From positions 186,001 through 250,000 of the forward strand of contig JADJQU010000006.1 of assembly GCA_016712565.1 (NCBI GenBank): a stretch of 64,000 nucleotides of DNA, written 5' to 3'. Every line of letters begins with the position of its first letter. The first letter of the stretch is position 1. The stretch is from Planctomycetota bacterium (lineage in GTDB: Bacteria; Planctomycetota; UBA1135; GCA-002686595). The position numbers and the translations under genes are program-made. Below, piece by piece: positions 48,917 to 57,888 of this stretch. The notes beneath the pieces are model-generated. The model ran no database searches. It worked only from the letters and a program-made list of their open reading frames with translations, and was not told where the DNA came from.

Positions 48917-50734
48917 ATGCACCATTTCGGCGTTCTCGGCGCGGCCTGCACCGCCCTGTTCCTTTGCGCCTGCGGCTCGAGCCCCTCGGCCGCCGAGCGT
49001 GAGGCTTTCCAGCGCGAGGCCCAGGCCTTCCTCGACGGCTACTCGAGCACGTTTCAACGGCTCTACACGGCCTCGGGCGAGGCCGAGTGGCTCTCGCAGA
49101 CGCACATCGTCGAGGGCGACGATTCGAACTCCAAGCGCACGACCGTGGCCAACGAGGCCCTGGCCGCGTTCACGGGGTCGATCGCCAACATCGAAGCGGC
49201 GCGCAAGTTCCTGGCGCGCAAGGCCGACCTGACGCCGCTGCAGGAAAAGCAGATCGCCAAGGTGCTCTTCGCCGCGGCCGACAAGCCGCAGACCGCGCCG
49301 GAAATCGTCAAGCAGCGCATCGCGGCCGAGGCGGCCCAGACGGAGAAGCTCTACGGGTTCAGCTTCCAGCTCGACGGCGCGGAAATCACGCCCAACGACA
49401 TCGACAACGGCCTGCGCACGGAGCTCGACCTGGGGCGCCGCCGCAAGATCTGGGAGTCCTCCAAGGAGGTGGGCCGGGTGCTCAAGCCCGGTCTCGTGGA
49501 ACTGCGCCGTCTGCGCAACGCGGGCGTGCAGAAGCTGGGCTACCACGACTTTTTCGCCTACATGGCCTCCGAGTACGGCATGACCACCGAAGAGCTCGCC
49601 GCCACGGTGGCGCAGATCAACCGCGAGCTGCGGCCCTTGTTCACCGAGCTGCACACCTTCGCGCGCCATGAACTCGCCGCCCGGTACGGCCAGCCGGTGC
49701 CCGACCTGATTCCCGCCGACTGGTTGCCCAATCGCTGGGGCCAGGATTGGGCCTCGCTGGTGGAGGTGCCCGGATTCGACCTCGATGCGGGCCTCAAGGA
49801 GAAGGGCGGAGAGTGGCTCCTGCGCCAGGCCGAGCGCATGTACACGAGCCTGGGATTCGAGAGCCTGCCGCCCTCCTTCTGGACGAAATCGTCGCTGTTT
49901 CCCGTGGCGGCCGATGCGGGCTTCAAGAAGAACACCCATGCCTCGGCCTGGCACATCGACCTGGACCGCGACGTGCGCTCCCTGATGAGCGTCGAGGCCA
50001 ACACCGAGTGGTACGAGACCACGCACCACGAACTGGGCCACATCTACTACTACCTCTGCTACACCAACCCCGACGTGCCGCTCCTGCTGCGCGGCGGCGC
50101 GAACCGCGCCTACCACGAGGCGGTGGGCTCCTTGATGGGTCTCGCCGCCATGCAGCCGCGCTTCGTCGAGTCGGTGGGAATCTCCACCGGCGGCGCGCGG
50201 CCGGACCCGCAGCGACTGCTGCTCAAGGAGGCCCTCAACTACGTGGTCTTCATCCCCTGGTCCACGGGGACGATGTTCGAGTTCGAGAAGGCGCTGTATG
50301 CGGACAACCTGCCGCCCGAGCGCTGGAACCAGAAGTGGTGGGAGCTCGCCGCCAAGTATCAGGGCATCGCGCCGCCCAGCGCCCGCGGCGAGGAGTTCTG
50401 CGACGCGGCGACGAAGACGCACATCAACGACGACCCGGCGGGCTACTACGACTACGCCCTGTCGTTCGTGCTCTTGTTCCAGCTCCACGACCACATCGCG
50501 CGCGAAATCCTGCACGAGAGCCCGCGCGACACGAACTACTACGGTCGAAAGGAGGTGGGCACGTTCCTGCGCTCGATCCTGACCCCGGGCGAGAGCGCCG
50601 ATTGGCGCGAGTTGCTGCGCGAAAAGACCGGCTCGGACCTGTCGGCCAAGGCCATGCTCTCCTACTTCGAGCCCCTGCGCGCCTACCTGGCTGAGGTCAA
50701 TCGGGGCCGCGCGTCGACGCTGCCGCCGCTCTAG
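48917..50734 (+). CDS. M2 family dipeptidyl carboxypeptidase (ACE-like) lipoprotein
   Basis: The zinc metallopeptidase removes dipeptides from peptide C-termini. The start ATG at 48917 gives a lipoprotein signal (TALFLCAC) and 605 residues, normal for bacterial M2 enzymes. The zinc site is intact: HELGH (His371, Glu372, His375) with Glu401 in AYHEAVGS as third ligand. Other family features are NDIDNGLR, LGYHDFFAYMASEYGM, KKNTHASAWHIDL and the C-terminal QLHDHIAREIL. The gap after the DUF1579 gene is only eight bases. It probably works on peptides in the periplasm beside the S9 peptidase. Confidence 0.92.
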   Translation: MHHFGVLGAACTALFLCACGSSPSAAEREAFQREAQAFLDGYSSTFQRLYTASGEAEWLSQTHIVEGDDSNSKRTTVANEALAAFTGSIANIEAARKFLARKADLTPLQEKQIAKVLFAAADKPQTAPEIVKQRIAAEAAQTEKLYGFSFQLDGAEITPNDIDNGLRTELDLGRRRKIWESSKEVGRVLKPGLVELRRLRNAGVQKLGYHDFFAYMASEYGMTTEELAATVAQINRELRPLFTELHTFARHELAARYGQPVPDLIPADWLPNRWGQDWASLVEVPGFDLDAGLKEKGGEWLLRQAERMYTSLGFESLPPSFWTKSSLFPVAADAGFKKNTHASAWHIDLDRDVRSLMSVEANTEWYETTHHELGHIYYYLCYTNPDVPLLLRGGANRAYHEAVGSLMGLAAMQPRFVESVGISTGGARPDPQRLLLKEALNYVVFIPWSTGTMFEFEKALYADNLPPERWNQKWWELAAKYQGIAPPSARGEEFCDAATKTHINDDPAGYYDYALSFVLLFQLHDHIAREILHESPRDTNYYGRKEVGTFLRSILTPGESADWRELLREKTGSDLSAKAMLSYFEPLRAYLAEVNRGRASTLPPL

Positions 50735-50917
50735 GGGTCCGAGCCAAGGGTACGGCGATCCCGGCGGCACCCCCGCGGTTCAACGGCCGCGGTGGCCGCC
50801 CCCGCAGGGGTGGCGGCGAACCGCCGTGGTCGCGGCGCCTGGCCGGAAGACCCGGCTGCGGGCCGCCTGGGCCCAGGACGGTCCCGATCCACGCACCCCT
50901 CGCCGCCGGGTCAGGGG

Positions 50918-51096
50918 CTAGCAGCCCGTTGAAAAACCCCCTGCTGCGGCCGAGCGCGCTTCGGCGCCCCTGCGTCGCGCTCGGAAATCCGTGCTCGGCG
51001 GCCAGAAAGGCCGCCTGCGCGCCGATTTCCGTCGCGCTCCTTGGCCCGCCTTCCCACGCTCGCCCTCGCGACGGGAGTTTTTCAACGGACTGCTAG
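50918..51096. repeat. 179-bp near-palindromic element with 24-bp terminal inverted repeats (MITE-like)
   Basis: Bases 50918-50941 and 51073-51096 are inverted copies (22 of 24), the ends being CTAG, with a TTGAAAAAC inner part. The centre is a GGCGGCC-agaaa-GGCCGCC hairpin (50997-51015), and the flanking CGGAAATC/GATTTCC also pairs, so the unit is one long imperfect hairpin. The right CTAG supplies the TAG stop of the reverse-strand gene that ends here. There is no ORF inside. It shares architecture and size, but not sequence, with the element at 1290-1471. The remaining 183 bases back to the M2 peptidase stop contain nothing recognised. Confidence 0.75.
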
Positions 51097-52025
51097 GGGC
51101 CGCCCAGATCGCGCAGGGGGGCATGGACCAGCACCCAACCGCCGCGCGGCGTGGCGCGCACGCCCGCGACCGCGGCCTGGAGCGATTCCGGCGCGAGGTC
51201 CCTGACCGGCAGCACGGCCAGGGTGGCGCCGGCCGCCGTGGCCGGGCCCGAGCTGGGGCGGGCGGCGGCCCAGGACAGTCGCCGCGCCACATAGGCGGAG
51301 GCCTCGCCAGGGGCCCCGGCGGCAAGCAGCACCGAAGGTTCGAAGGCCAGCGCGAGGTGTCTCGTGGCTTCGCGCAGGGCGGCGAAGGCCCGTCGCTCGA
51401 GGGCGCCGCAGCCGGCCGCGGCACAGGCCTCTGCCGAGCAGGAGAGGGCGCTGTCCGGGCCCCGATCGCACCACACCGGAATCAGCGGCGCTCCGTCCGC
51501 GAAGCCGGCGAGGGCCCGCACGAATCGAGCGGCCGCCAGGGGATCCGGCTTTGCGTCCTGGGCCGCGCAGAGGGTCTCCGAGCAACCGCAGGGGAGTGCT
51601 GCGCCCTGGAGCCCGGCCACGAACCAGGCGTCGGCGGGCCGACGGTCCCGCAGCACGGTGCGCGCATGGGCCAGTCGTTGGTCGGCGTCCAAGGCCGCAC
51701 CGGCGCCCGTGCCGGAATCGCGCACCGGCGCCTCGATCCAATAGGCGGCCGAACGTCCGGCGTCGCGCACGCGCCGCAGGGCCTCGTCCACGGCGCGCAG
51801 GGAACTGCGCTCGTTCACGGCGATCACCACCGATCGCGGCTGTTCCCCGAAGTTGTCGCGCGCCGCGTCGGCCAGGATCTGGGGCGCGCTGAACAGGGGC
51901 GCGCGCAGTTCGAAGGCCGGGAACCAATCGCGCTCCGGCGGCGCCGGGGCCCGGCAGGCGGGAAGGAGCAACAGCAGGAAAAGCCCGCGGAACCAGGGCC
52001 GATCGGAGGTTGCGGGGCCGCTCAC
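51093..52025 (-). CDS. Predicted lipoprotein, Cys-rich, unknown function
   Basis: The start is taken as GTG at 52025, which overlaps the stop of the upstream ORF (GTGA), giving 310 residues. A lipoprotein signal is evident (FRGLFLLLLLPAC). The body has a Rossmann-like strand (RSVVIAVNERSSL) and alpha/beta character, with Cys clusters (LPCGCSETLC; SCSAEACAAAGCG) that may form disulfides or bind metal. No family recognised. The stop codon is the CTAG of the palindromic element, so the element lies at the exact 3' end of this gene. Confidence 0.55.
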   Translation of the reverse strand: MSGPATSDRPWFRGLFLLLLLPACRAPAPPERDWFPAFELRAPLFSAPQILADAARDNFGEQPRSVVIAVNERSSLRAVDEALRRVRDAGRSAAYWIEAPVRDSGTGAGAALDADQRLAHARTVLRDRRPADAWFVAGLQGAALPCGCSETLCAAQDAKPDPLAAARFVRALAGFADGAPLIPVWCDRGPDSALSCSAEACAAAGCGALERRAFAALREATRHLALAFEPSVLLAAGAPGEASAYVARRLSWAAARPSSGPATAAGATLAVLPVRDLAPESLQAAVAGVRATPRGGWVLVHAPLRDLGGP

Positions 52026-52420
52026 CGGGGCAGCTCCCCGCGCATGTGCACGATGTCGTGGATCCTGGCGGCGCCGGCCGAGGCCAGCGCGTCGGCGATG
52101 GACGGCGCGTCCTCGACCACGAACTGCAGGTAGGGGCTCTCGCCGGAGTACAGCTGCGCCAGGCACTTCACCAGGGGCCCGAGGTGCGCCGGGGATTCGC
52201 AGCGGAAGGGGAAGACGCCGGGGAAGCTCGGGTCGAAGACCGCGAGTCCCACGGGTCCCGCCCCCTTGGGGTCGTCGGTCTCGCGCGTCACGATCACGCG
52301 CACGCCCGCGCGCCCCCGGGCCCGGGAAATCTGCCCGGAAAGGAGGCCGAACCTGCGCTCCAGGTCGGCGTCGTCCGTGTCGGGAGACTCGTCGGCCCGC
52401 ACCCGCGAAGCCGCGGGCAT
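52022..52420 (-). CDS. ORF encoding a possible C-terminal half of a split acetyltransferase
   Basis: This 132-residue frame (MPAASRVRADESPDTDDAD...) has a GGAG 8 bases before its ATG but overlaps the preceding GNAT ORF by 127 bases in another frame. Its protein is better composed than the GNAT tail it overlaps (VRVIVTRETDD, GLAVFDPSFPGVFPFR, YLQFVVEDAPSIADALASAGA, IHDIVHMRGELPR) and looks like the second domain of a two-domain acetyltransferase. A single indel near 52425 would join both into one 284-residue protein. It could also be a separate coupled gene. Confidence 0.5.
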   Translation of the reverse strand: MPAASRVRADESPDTDDADLERRFGLLSGQISRARGRAGVRVIVTRETDDPKGAGPVGLAVFDPSFPGVFPFRCESPAHLGPLVKCLAQLYSGESPYLQFVVEDAPSIADALASAGAARIHDIVHMRGELPR

Positions 52421-52872
52421 GGGGAGCACTCCGGCCAGAGCCCAAGGAGCCGCATTACGGCGGTGGAGTAGTGGGGGCGCAGTCCCATGCTCTCGTACAA
52501 CAGGACCGCGCTGCGGTTGGTCCGCAGCACGTTGAGTCGCCAGCGCAGGGCGCCCTGCTCGCGGAAGCGACGGGCGAGGGAGACCATCAGGCAACGGCCC
52601 AGCCCCCGCCCCCGCAAGTGCGCTTCCACCACCAGGTGACGCACGTAGATCTCTTCGGCCGGGCCGGCCCCCGGGTTGCCCGTGGGCGCCCAGTCCCAGA
52701 AGGCGTAGGCGGCGTCCACCCCCTCGGCCACCAGGAAGGCCGTCCCCGGCACGCATTCCTTTTCCCAGCGCTCGGACGGGAGCGGCGGATCCTCGACCCC
52801 GAGCTCGGCCTGGAAACGAACGTAGAGACCGTAGTCGGCGGGGGTCGCTGCTCTCAGGAATGTGGGCCCCAT
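52294..52872 (-). CDS. GNAT family N-acetyltransferase
   Basis: The acetyl-CoA-dependent acetyltransferase starts at ATG 52872. The GNAT core is clear: LRAATPADYGLYVRFQAELG, a long alpha/beta segment, IYVRHLVVEAHLRGRGLG (acetyl-CoA pyrophosphate loop, RGRGLG) and LNVLRTNRSAVLLYESMGLRP. The last ~45 residues after LGLWPEC are Arg/Pro/Gly-rich and look like a wrong-frame read, so the true C-terminus probably lies in the frame of the 52022-52420 ORF. Substrate unknown. It is divergent from the peptide transporter gene. Confidence 0.75.
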   Translation of the reverse strand: MGPTFLRAATPADYGLYVRFQAELGVEDPPLPSERWEKECVPGTAFLVAEGVDAAYAFWDWAPTGNPGAGPAEEIYVRHLVVEAHLRGRGLGRCLMVSLARRFREQGALRWRLNVLRTNRSAVLLYESMGLRPHYSTAVMRLLGLWPECSPCPRLRGCGPTSLPTRTTPTWSAGSASFPGRFPGPGGARACA

Positions 52873-53037
52873 CGGCGGTGGTCCCGCCGAACCCGGTCGG
52901 CGGGAAGGCACCAGCGTACGACGCCTGTCGGGTCTGGAAAAAGGGAAGGACAGGGGGCCCGGGAGGGCGTAGGATCGCCGCGCATTCCACCCCGCCGCCC
53001 CGTCCCAGGGTGGCCAGAACCCAAGCCCTCGAACTGC

Positions 53038-54573
53038 ATGGCCACCCAAGCCCCCGACGCGCACGTGGACGATCAAGGCCCGACCTGGCTCGGCCACCCG
53101 CGCGGACTGTTCGTCCTGTTCTTCGCCGAGCTGTGGGAGCGCTTCTGCTACTACGGCATGCGGGCACTGCTCGCGCTGTACGTGGTGCAGCAGTTCGACA
53201 AGCCCCAGGCGGAGGCGTCGGTCAGCTACGGGGCCTTCACGGCCCTGGTCTATGCCCTGGGCGTCTTCGGCGGCCACATCGCCGACCGAATCCTGGGCTA
53301 TCGCCGCTCGATCATGCTGGGGGGCATCCTCATGGCCGTCGGGGAATTCATGCTGATGATTCCCACGGAGAAGGCCTTCCTGGCTGGGCTGGCGGTGATG
53401 GTCGTCGGCAACGGACTGTTCAAGCCGAACATCTCGACGATGGTCGGCAAGCTGTACAAGCAGGGCGACCCGCGGCGCGACGGCGGCTTCACGATCTTCT
53501 ACATGGGGATCAACCTGGGCGCGTTCCTGGCGCCGATCGCCTGCCAAAAGATCTCGGCGATGTTCGGCACGCCGGCCGTCGGAGTTCCGGGGGCCGCCGA
53601 CTACATCGCGGGCATCTCGGACTATCGCTACGGGTTCATGGCCGCCGGGTTCGGCATGTTGCTCGGAATCCTGGTGTTCGGCCTGGGCGGCAACAAGCTC
53701 CAGGGCCACGGCCATCCGCCCGCCGGTCGCGAGGGCTGGGGCAGCCTGATCCAGGTGCTGATCGGCTGCGTGATCACGGCGCCGTTGATCTACCTGCTGC
53801 TCTCCCAGAGCGACATCGTGGGCTACCTCCTGCTGGCTCTGGGCGGGGCGATCGCGCTCTACCTGCTCGGCATCGGGTTCAAGGGCGACCGCGTGGTCCG
53901 CGACCGGATGATCGCGCTGGTGCTGCTCCTGGTGTGCAATGTCGCCTTCTGGGCGAGCTTCGAGCAGGCCGGCAACTCGCTCAACTTCTTGGCCCAGAAC
54001 CACATCCGCGACCTGTCGCTGGGGAGTTGGGTGATGCCCTTCGAGTGGTTCCAGTCGGTCAACGCGATCTTCATCGTGGCCCTGGGGCCGGTCTTCGCAT
54101 CGTTGTGGGTGATCCTCGACCGCTCGAACTTGAATCCGTCGATCCCGCTCAAGTTCGGTCTGGCCCTGGTCCAAGTGGGCCTTGGTTTCGGTCTGATCAT
54201 GCTGGGCATCGGGGGCGCCGACGCCAATGCGGAGGTGCCCTGGTACTTCCTCACCGGCCTGTACCTGATCCACACGACGGCGGAGCTGTGCATCTCGCCC
54301 GTGGGCCTGTCGATGGTCACCAAGCTCGCGCCGTCCCACATGACAGGCATGGTCATGGGGGCCTGGTTCGTCTCGATCGCCCTGGCGAACTACGGCGCGG
54401 GCCTGTTCTCGAAGATCGCCGGCGAGGCCAACGTCTCGGCGGCGGGCGGCGCGGCCGCGCTCGACGGCTACATCGCGGCGTTCACGCCGATCCTGTGGAT
54501 GACGATCATTCTCGGGCTCTTGCTGTCCTTGGCCTCGCCGCTGGTGAACAAGTTGATGCACGGCGTCAAGTGA
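53038..54573 (+). CDS. POT/PTR family proton-coupled peptide transporter
   Basis: The 511-residue inner membrane carrier imports di- and tripeptides with protons. Start MATQAPD (53038). Family signatures are present: ELWERFCYYGMRALLALYVV (the ExxERFxYY proton-coupling motif), FGGHIADRILGYRRSI, and GNGLFKPNISTMVGKLY, with about 14 hydrophobic segments overall. It is followed after 10 bases by an X-Pro dipeptidase gene, an arrangement that suggests uptake and hydrolysis of peptides as one unit. Confidence 0.9.
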   Translation: MATQAPDAHVDDQGPTWLGHPRGLFVLFFAELWERFCYYGMRALLALYVVQQFDKPQAEASVSYGAFTALVYALGVFGGHIADRILGYRRSIMLGGILMAVGEFMLMIPTEKAFLAGLAVMVVGNGLFKPNISTMVGKLYKQGDPRRDGGFTIFYMGINLGAFLAPIACQKISAMFGTPAVGVPGAADYIAGISDYRYGFMAAGFGMLLGILVFGLGGNKLQGHGHPPAGREGWGSLIQVLIGCVITAPLIYLLLSQSDIVGYLLLALGGAIALYLLGIGFKGDRVVRDRMIALVLLLVCNVAFWASFEQAGNSLNFLAQNHIRDLSLGSWVMPFEWFQSVNAIFIVALGPVFASLWVILDRSNLNPSIPLKFGLALVQVGLGFGLIMLGIGGADANAEVPWYFLTGLYLIHTTAELCISPVGLSMVTKLAPSHMTGMVMGAWFVSIALANYGAGLFSKIAGEANVSAAGGAAALDGYIAAFTPILWMTIILGLLLSLASPLVNKLMHGVK

Positions 54574-54583
54574 GCGGAGGAGC

Positions 54584-55900
54584 GTGAATCCCATGGTTGC
54601 CGAACGCTATGCCCTCCACGTGGCCGAGCGGCAGCGCCGCGCGGAGGCGGTGCTCGCCGCCGCGGGGTACGACGGCTACGTCGTGTCCAGCGGCAAGCCG
54701 TTCACGCACTACGCCGACGACATGGACGCGCCGTTCCACTCGGTGCCCCATTTCGCCCACTGGCTCCCGCTGGACGGGCCGCACCATCTGCTGCACGTCC
54801 GAACCGGCAAGCGCGCCCAGGTGGTGCGCTACGCACCCGAGGACTACTGGTACGAGCAACTGGCCCTGGGCGACGTGTTCTGGCGCGCGCACTTCGAGCT
54901 CTCGGAGGTCCCCGAGGCCTCCAAGGCCTGGTCCGTGCTGAAGCTCGCGGGCCGCACGGCCTACCTGGGCGACGAGCCCGAGCTGGCTCGGGCCGCGGGA
55001 ATTCGCGAGCAGGACATCAACCCCGCGGGCCTGATCGCGCGCCTGGACTGGGAGCGCGCCTACAAGACCGACTACGAGGTCGCCTGCCTGGAAGTCGCCG
55101 AAGCGGCGGGCGCCCGCGGGCACCTGGCGGCGCTGGCGGCCTTCGAGCGCGGCGCGAGCGAGCTGGCGATCCACCACGAGTACCTGGCGGCGGTGGGCTG
55201 CACCGAGGAGCAGCTTCCGTACCACACGATCATCGCGCTGGACCACAAGGGCGCGACGCTGCACTACACCGGCAAGCGCGGTGGGGAAGGCGGCCGCGTG
55301 CTCCTGATCGACTGCGGCGCGGAGTACCTGGGCTACGGCTCCGACATCACGCGCACTTGGACGCGCAAGGGCTGCGACGCGACGTTCCGCGACCTGGTCA
55401 AGGGCGTCGACCAGCTGCAGCAGCGGCTGTGCGCGCGCGTCAAGCCGGGGATCGATTACCTGGAGCTGCACGTCGCCGCCCACGACGAGATCGCCAACCT
55501 GCTGCACGAGCTGGGGGTGCTGCGGCTCGGGGGCCGCGAAGCCGTCGAACTCGGCCTGACGCGTCCGTTCTTTCCCCACGGCCTCGGGCACTTCCTGGGG
55601 ATCCAGGTCCACGACGTCGGAGGCCGGCAGAAGGCCCCCGAGGGCGGGCTCGTGCCGCCGCCCGCCGCCTATCCCTTCCTGCGCACCACGCGCCGGGTCG
55701 AGGAACGCCAGGTGTTCACGATCGAGCCCGGCGTCTACTTCATCGAGATGTTGCTGCGCGCCCACCGCCAGGGCGCGAGCGCGCAGCACTTCGACTGGGC
55801 TCTGATCGACCGCCTGACCCCCTTTGGCGGCGTGCGCGTCGAAGACGACGTGCTCGTCATCGCCGACGGCCATCGCAATTTGACGCGCCCGCACGTTTGA
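54584..55900 (+). CDS. pepQ: Xaa-Pro dipeptidase (M24 family, PepQ-like)
   Basis: The cytoplasmic metalloprotease splits dipeptides with C-terminal proline. The GTG at 54584 gives 438 residues; an ATG at 54593 is the alternative start, and the upstream GGAGG is close to both. The N-terminal creatinase-like domain has GYVVSSGKPFTHYADD. The binuclear metal site is intact: Asp243 (LLIDCGAEY), Asp254 (GSDITRTW), His in HGLGHFLGIQVHD, Glu in TIEPGVYFI and Glu in GVRVEDDVLV. The length fits the PepQ branch. Confidence 0.92.
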   Translation: MNPMVAERYALHVAERQRRAEAVLAAAGYDGYVVSSGKPFTHYADDMDAPFHSVPHFAHWLPLDGPHHLLHVRTGKRAQVVRYAPEDYWYEQLALGDVFWRAHFELSEVPEASKAWSVLKLAGRTAYLGDEPELARAAGIREQDINPAGLIARLDWERAYKTDYEVACLEVAEAAGARGHLAALAAFERGASELAIHHEYLAAVGCTEEQLPYHTIIALDHKGATLHYTGKRGGEGGRVLLIDCGAEYLGYGSDITRTWTRKGCDATFRDLVKGVDQLQQRLCARVKPGIDYLELHVAAHDEIANLLHELGVLRLGGREAVELGLTRPFFPHGLGHFLGIQVHDVGGRQKAPEGGLVPPPAAYPFLRTTRRVEERQVFTIEPGVYFIEMLLRAHRQGASAQHFDWALIDRLTPFGGVRVEDDVLVIADGHRNLTRPHV

Positions 55901-56069
55901 TTCAGTCTGGTGGCTGCCTCCCCGGGCAGCGCGCGGGCGACTCGACCGGCGTCCGACGGGCCCTGGGGGGCAGACCGGGATTGCCCCTCGCCCAGGGAGA
56001 GGGGCCCCCCTCGCCGCCTCCTGGCACGACCCCGGAGCCGACCCCCCGTCCGCACCCTCCTCGCGAAGC

Positions 56070-57131
56070 ATGAAGATCCTCGAGAGCCTCGTGTTCCTCT
56101 CCGCCGGCCTGGCGCTGGCGGGCCTCGCCGGTTTTGGGACCCCCGCGCCCCAGGACCCGCCCAAGCCGGTGCCCGCGCCCAAGCCGGAGCCCGCGCCCAA
56201 GCCGGAGCCCGCGCCCCTGCCCGCGCCCAAGCCGGAGGACCCACCGGAGGAGCACCGCATGCGCGACCCGGGGGCCTCCCTGCGGATCTCCTTCCTCCCC
56301 GAGGCCGACAAGGAGCAGGCGCTCAAGCGGGGCGAGCCCCTGGCGAAGTACCTGACCACGACCCTGCGACGCCCCATGGAAATCGTGCCGGTCAGCAGCT
56401 ACGCGGAGGCCGTGGCCGGGATGGCGGCCAACAAGATCGACCTGATCTGGGTCGACGCGCCGCACGCCCTGGCGGCCCACGAAGCCACCAAGCGCCGCTG
56501 CCAGCCGGTGGCTACCACCGAGGAGGATTTCAGCGCCAAGGTCTACTGGATCGCCAACAAGCGTCACCTGACCGAGGGCACGTTCCCCGCCCTGGCCGAG
56601 CGCAAGTCGATGCCGCTCACGGATCTGGCGGCCTGCAAGGCCAAGTTCGCGACGCTGTCCTTCAGCTTCGGCGAGAAGAGTTCCCTGTCGGGCCACCTCA
56701 TGCCGCGCTACTTCCTCGAGGCAGCGGAGGTCGGCATCGATCCGGAGCGGGGCTTCAAGTCGAAGCCGGCGTATGCCGGGGCCGGCGGCACCGCCAAGCT
56801 GATCGCCGACGTGGGTTCGGGGGCCCTCGATCTGGCCGTGGTGGAGGCCGGCGCCTGGGAAGCGGCCAAGGGCGAGCTGCAGGCCGATGCGCCCGTGGTC
56901 TACGTGTCACCGGAGTTCCTGCGGCAGTGCTTCGTGATCCACTACCGAGCCGGACCGACCTTTCCGCTGCGCTTGATGAAGGCGTTCATCACACTGAAGC
57001 CCGAGAATCCCGAGCACAAGGCGGTGCTCGAGATGTTCGGCACCCAGAAGTTCCGCACGGCGGACCTGCATCACCTCGAAGGGCTGCGCGCCGTGTCGGC
57101 GTCCGCCAAGGAACGCGGACTTTTGGAGTAG
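56070..57131 (+). CDS. PhnD/PtxB-like phosphonate/phosphate-binding protein
   Basis: The 353-residue protein has a signal peptide (ESLVFLSAGLALAGLAGFG) and then a Pro-rich spacer of repeated PAPKPEP units (encoded by an 18-bp tandem repeat at about 56167-56245). The rest is a periplasmic-binding-protein fold of the phosphate/phosphite/phosphonate type (RISFLPEADKEQALKRGEPLAKYL, VPVSSYAEAVAGMAANKIDLIWVDAPHAL, FSFGEKSSLSGHLMPRYFL, KLIADVGSGALDLAVVEAGAW). There is no permease or ATPase gene next to it, so it may work with a distant transporter or as a sensor. Confidence 0.78.
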   Translation: MKILESLVFLSAGLALAGLAGFGTPAPQDPPKPVPAPKPEPAPKPEPAPLPAPKPEDPPEEHRMRDPGASLRISFLPEADKEQALKRGEPLAKYLTTTLRRPMEIVPVSSYAEAVAGMAANKIDLIWVDAPHALAAHEATKRRCQPVATTEEDFSAKVYWIANKRHLTEGTFPALAERKSMPLTDLAACKAKFATLSFSFGEKSSLSGHLMPRYFLEAAEVGIDPERGFKSKPAYAGAGGTAKLIADVGSGALDLAVVEAGAWEAAKGELQADAPVVYVSPEFLRQCFVIHYRAGPTFPLRLMKAFITLKPENPEHKAVLEMFGTQKFRTADLHHLEGLRAVSASAKERGLLE

Positions 57132-57156
57132 TCGCGCGCCGGAGTCGGATCCGCAG

Positions 57157-57888
57157 CTACTTGGACGGCACCCAGAGGTTGCCGTCGTTGGCCACGAGCC
57201 CGTTGATCGCGATGCGCGAGCTCATGTCGTTGGCATTGGAGAACGCCGCGTCGAAGGGCGGAGGCGCGGCGAGCCCCGAGTAGGTCACAGCGCCGCGATT
57301 GGCCATCTGCAGCACCTGCCCGGTCTGATTCATGAAGAAGACCGAACTTCCCGTGCTGCCGCGGGCCATGGGCCAGGCGTAGATGCACCACAGCGTCCCG
57401 CACAGGTCGGGATCGGGGAAGGGTGCCGCGGCCTTGCCGCCGGTGGCATCCTCGGGGATGCCGGGCACCGCTCCGCCCACGGCCGCGCCCGGCAGCCAGA
57501 CTTGAAAGAGGTAGCCGCTGCGCTGCACGCAGCTGTTGACGATGTTCCCCATGCCCGAGACGAGGGAGCTGGGCTCCAATTCGTCGATCCCGACCACCCC
57601 GGCGCCCGGCACGCCCCCGGCGCTGACGCGGGCGGGCAGGATGCCGGCCATTTCGGCGATGTAGGCATGCTCCCCGGCGCCGTCGCCGTTGGTGTCGATC
57701 GAGCAGTTGGCCGCGGTTTGGGTTTCCGCCGTGGCGATCGTGCGCAGGGTGCCGATGGCGTTGGACTCGTTGGCGGCCAGCCGGGCTCCGGCGAGCTTGG
57801 GCAACGCCACCGCGGCCACGATCGCGATGATCGAGACGACGATCATGAGTTCGATGAGCGTGAAACCGGATCGCTGGCGCTGGGTCAT
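57157..57888 (-). CDS. Type II secretion/type IV pilus pseudopilin-like protein
   Basis: The start at 57888 leaves a short basic leader (MTQRQRSG) followed by FTLIELMIVVSIIAIVAAVAL, the class III prepilin signal: cleavage after Gly8, Glu at +5, then the hydrophobic assembly helix. The body (243 residues) is a globular domain (IGTLRTIATAETQ, AYIAEMAGILPARVSAGG, LWCIYAWPMARGSTGS) of the kind seen in planctomycete pseudopilins. No secretion machinery gene is adjacent. It is convergent with the PhnD-like gene. Confidence 0.82.
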   Translation of the reverse strand: MTQRQRSGFTLIELMIVVSIIAIVAAVALPKLAGARLAANESNAIGTLRTIATAETQTAANCSIDTNGDGAGEHAYIAEMAGILPARVSAGGVPGAGVVGIDELEPSSLVSGMGNIVNSCVQRSGYLFQVWLPGAAVGGAVPGIPEDATGGKAAAPFPDPDLCGTLWCIYAWPMARGSTGSSVFFMNQTGQVLQMANRGAVTYSGLAAPPPFDAAFSNANDMSSRIAINGLVANDGNLWVPSK

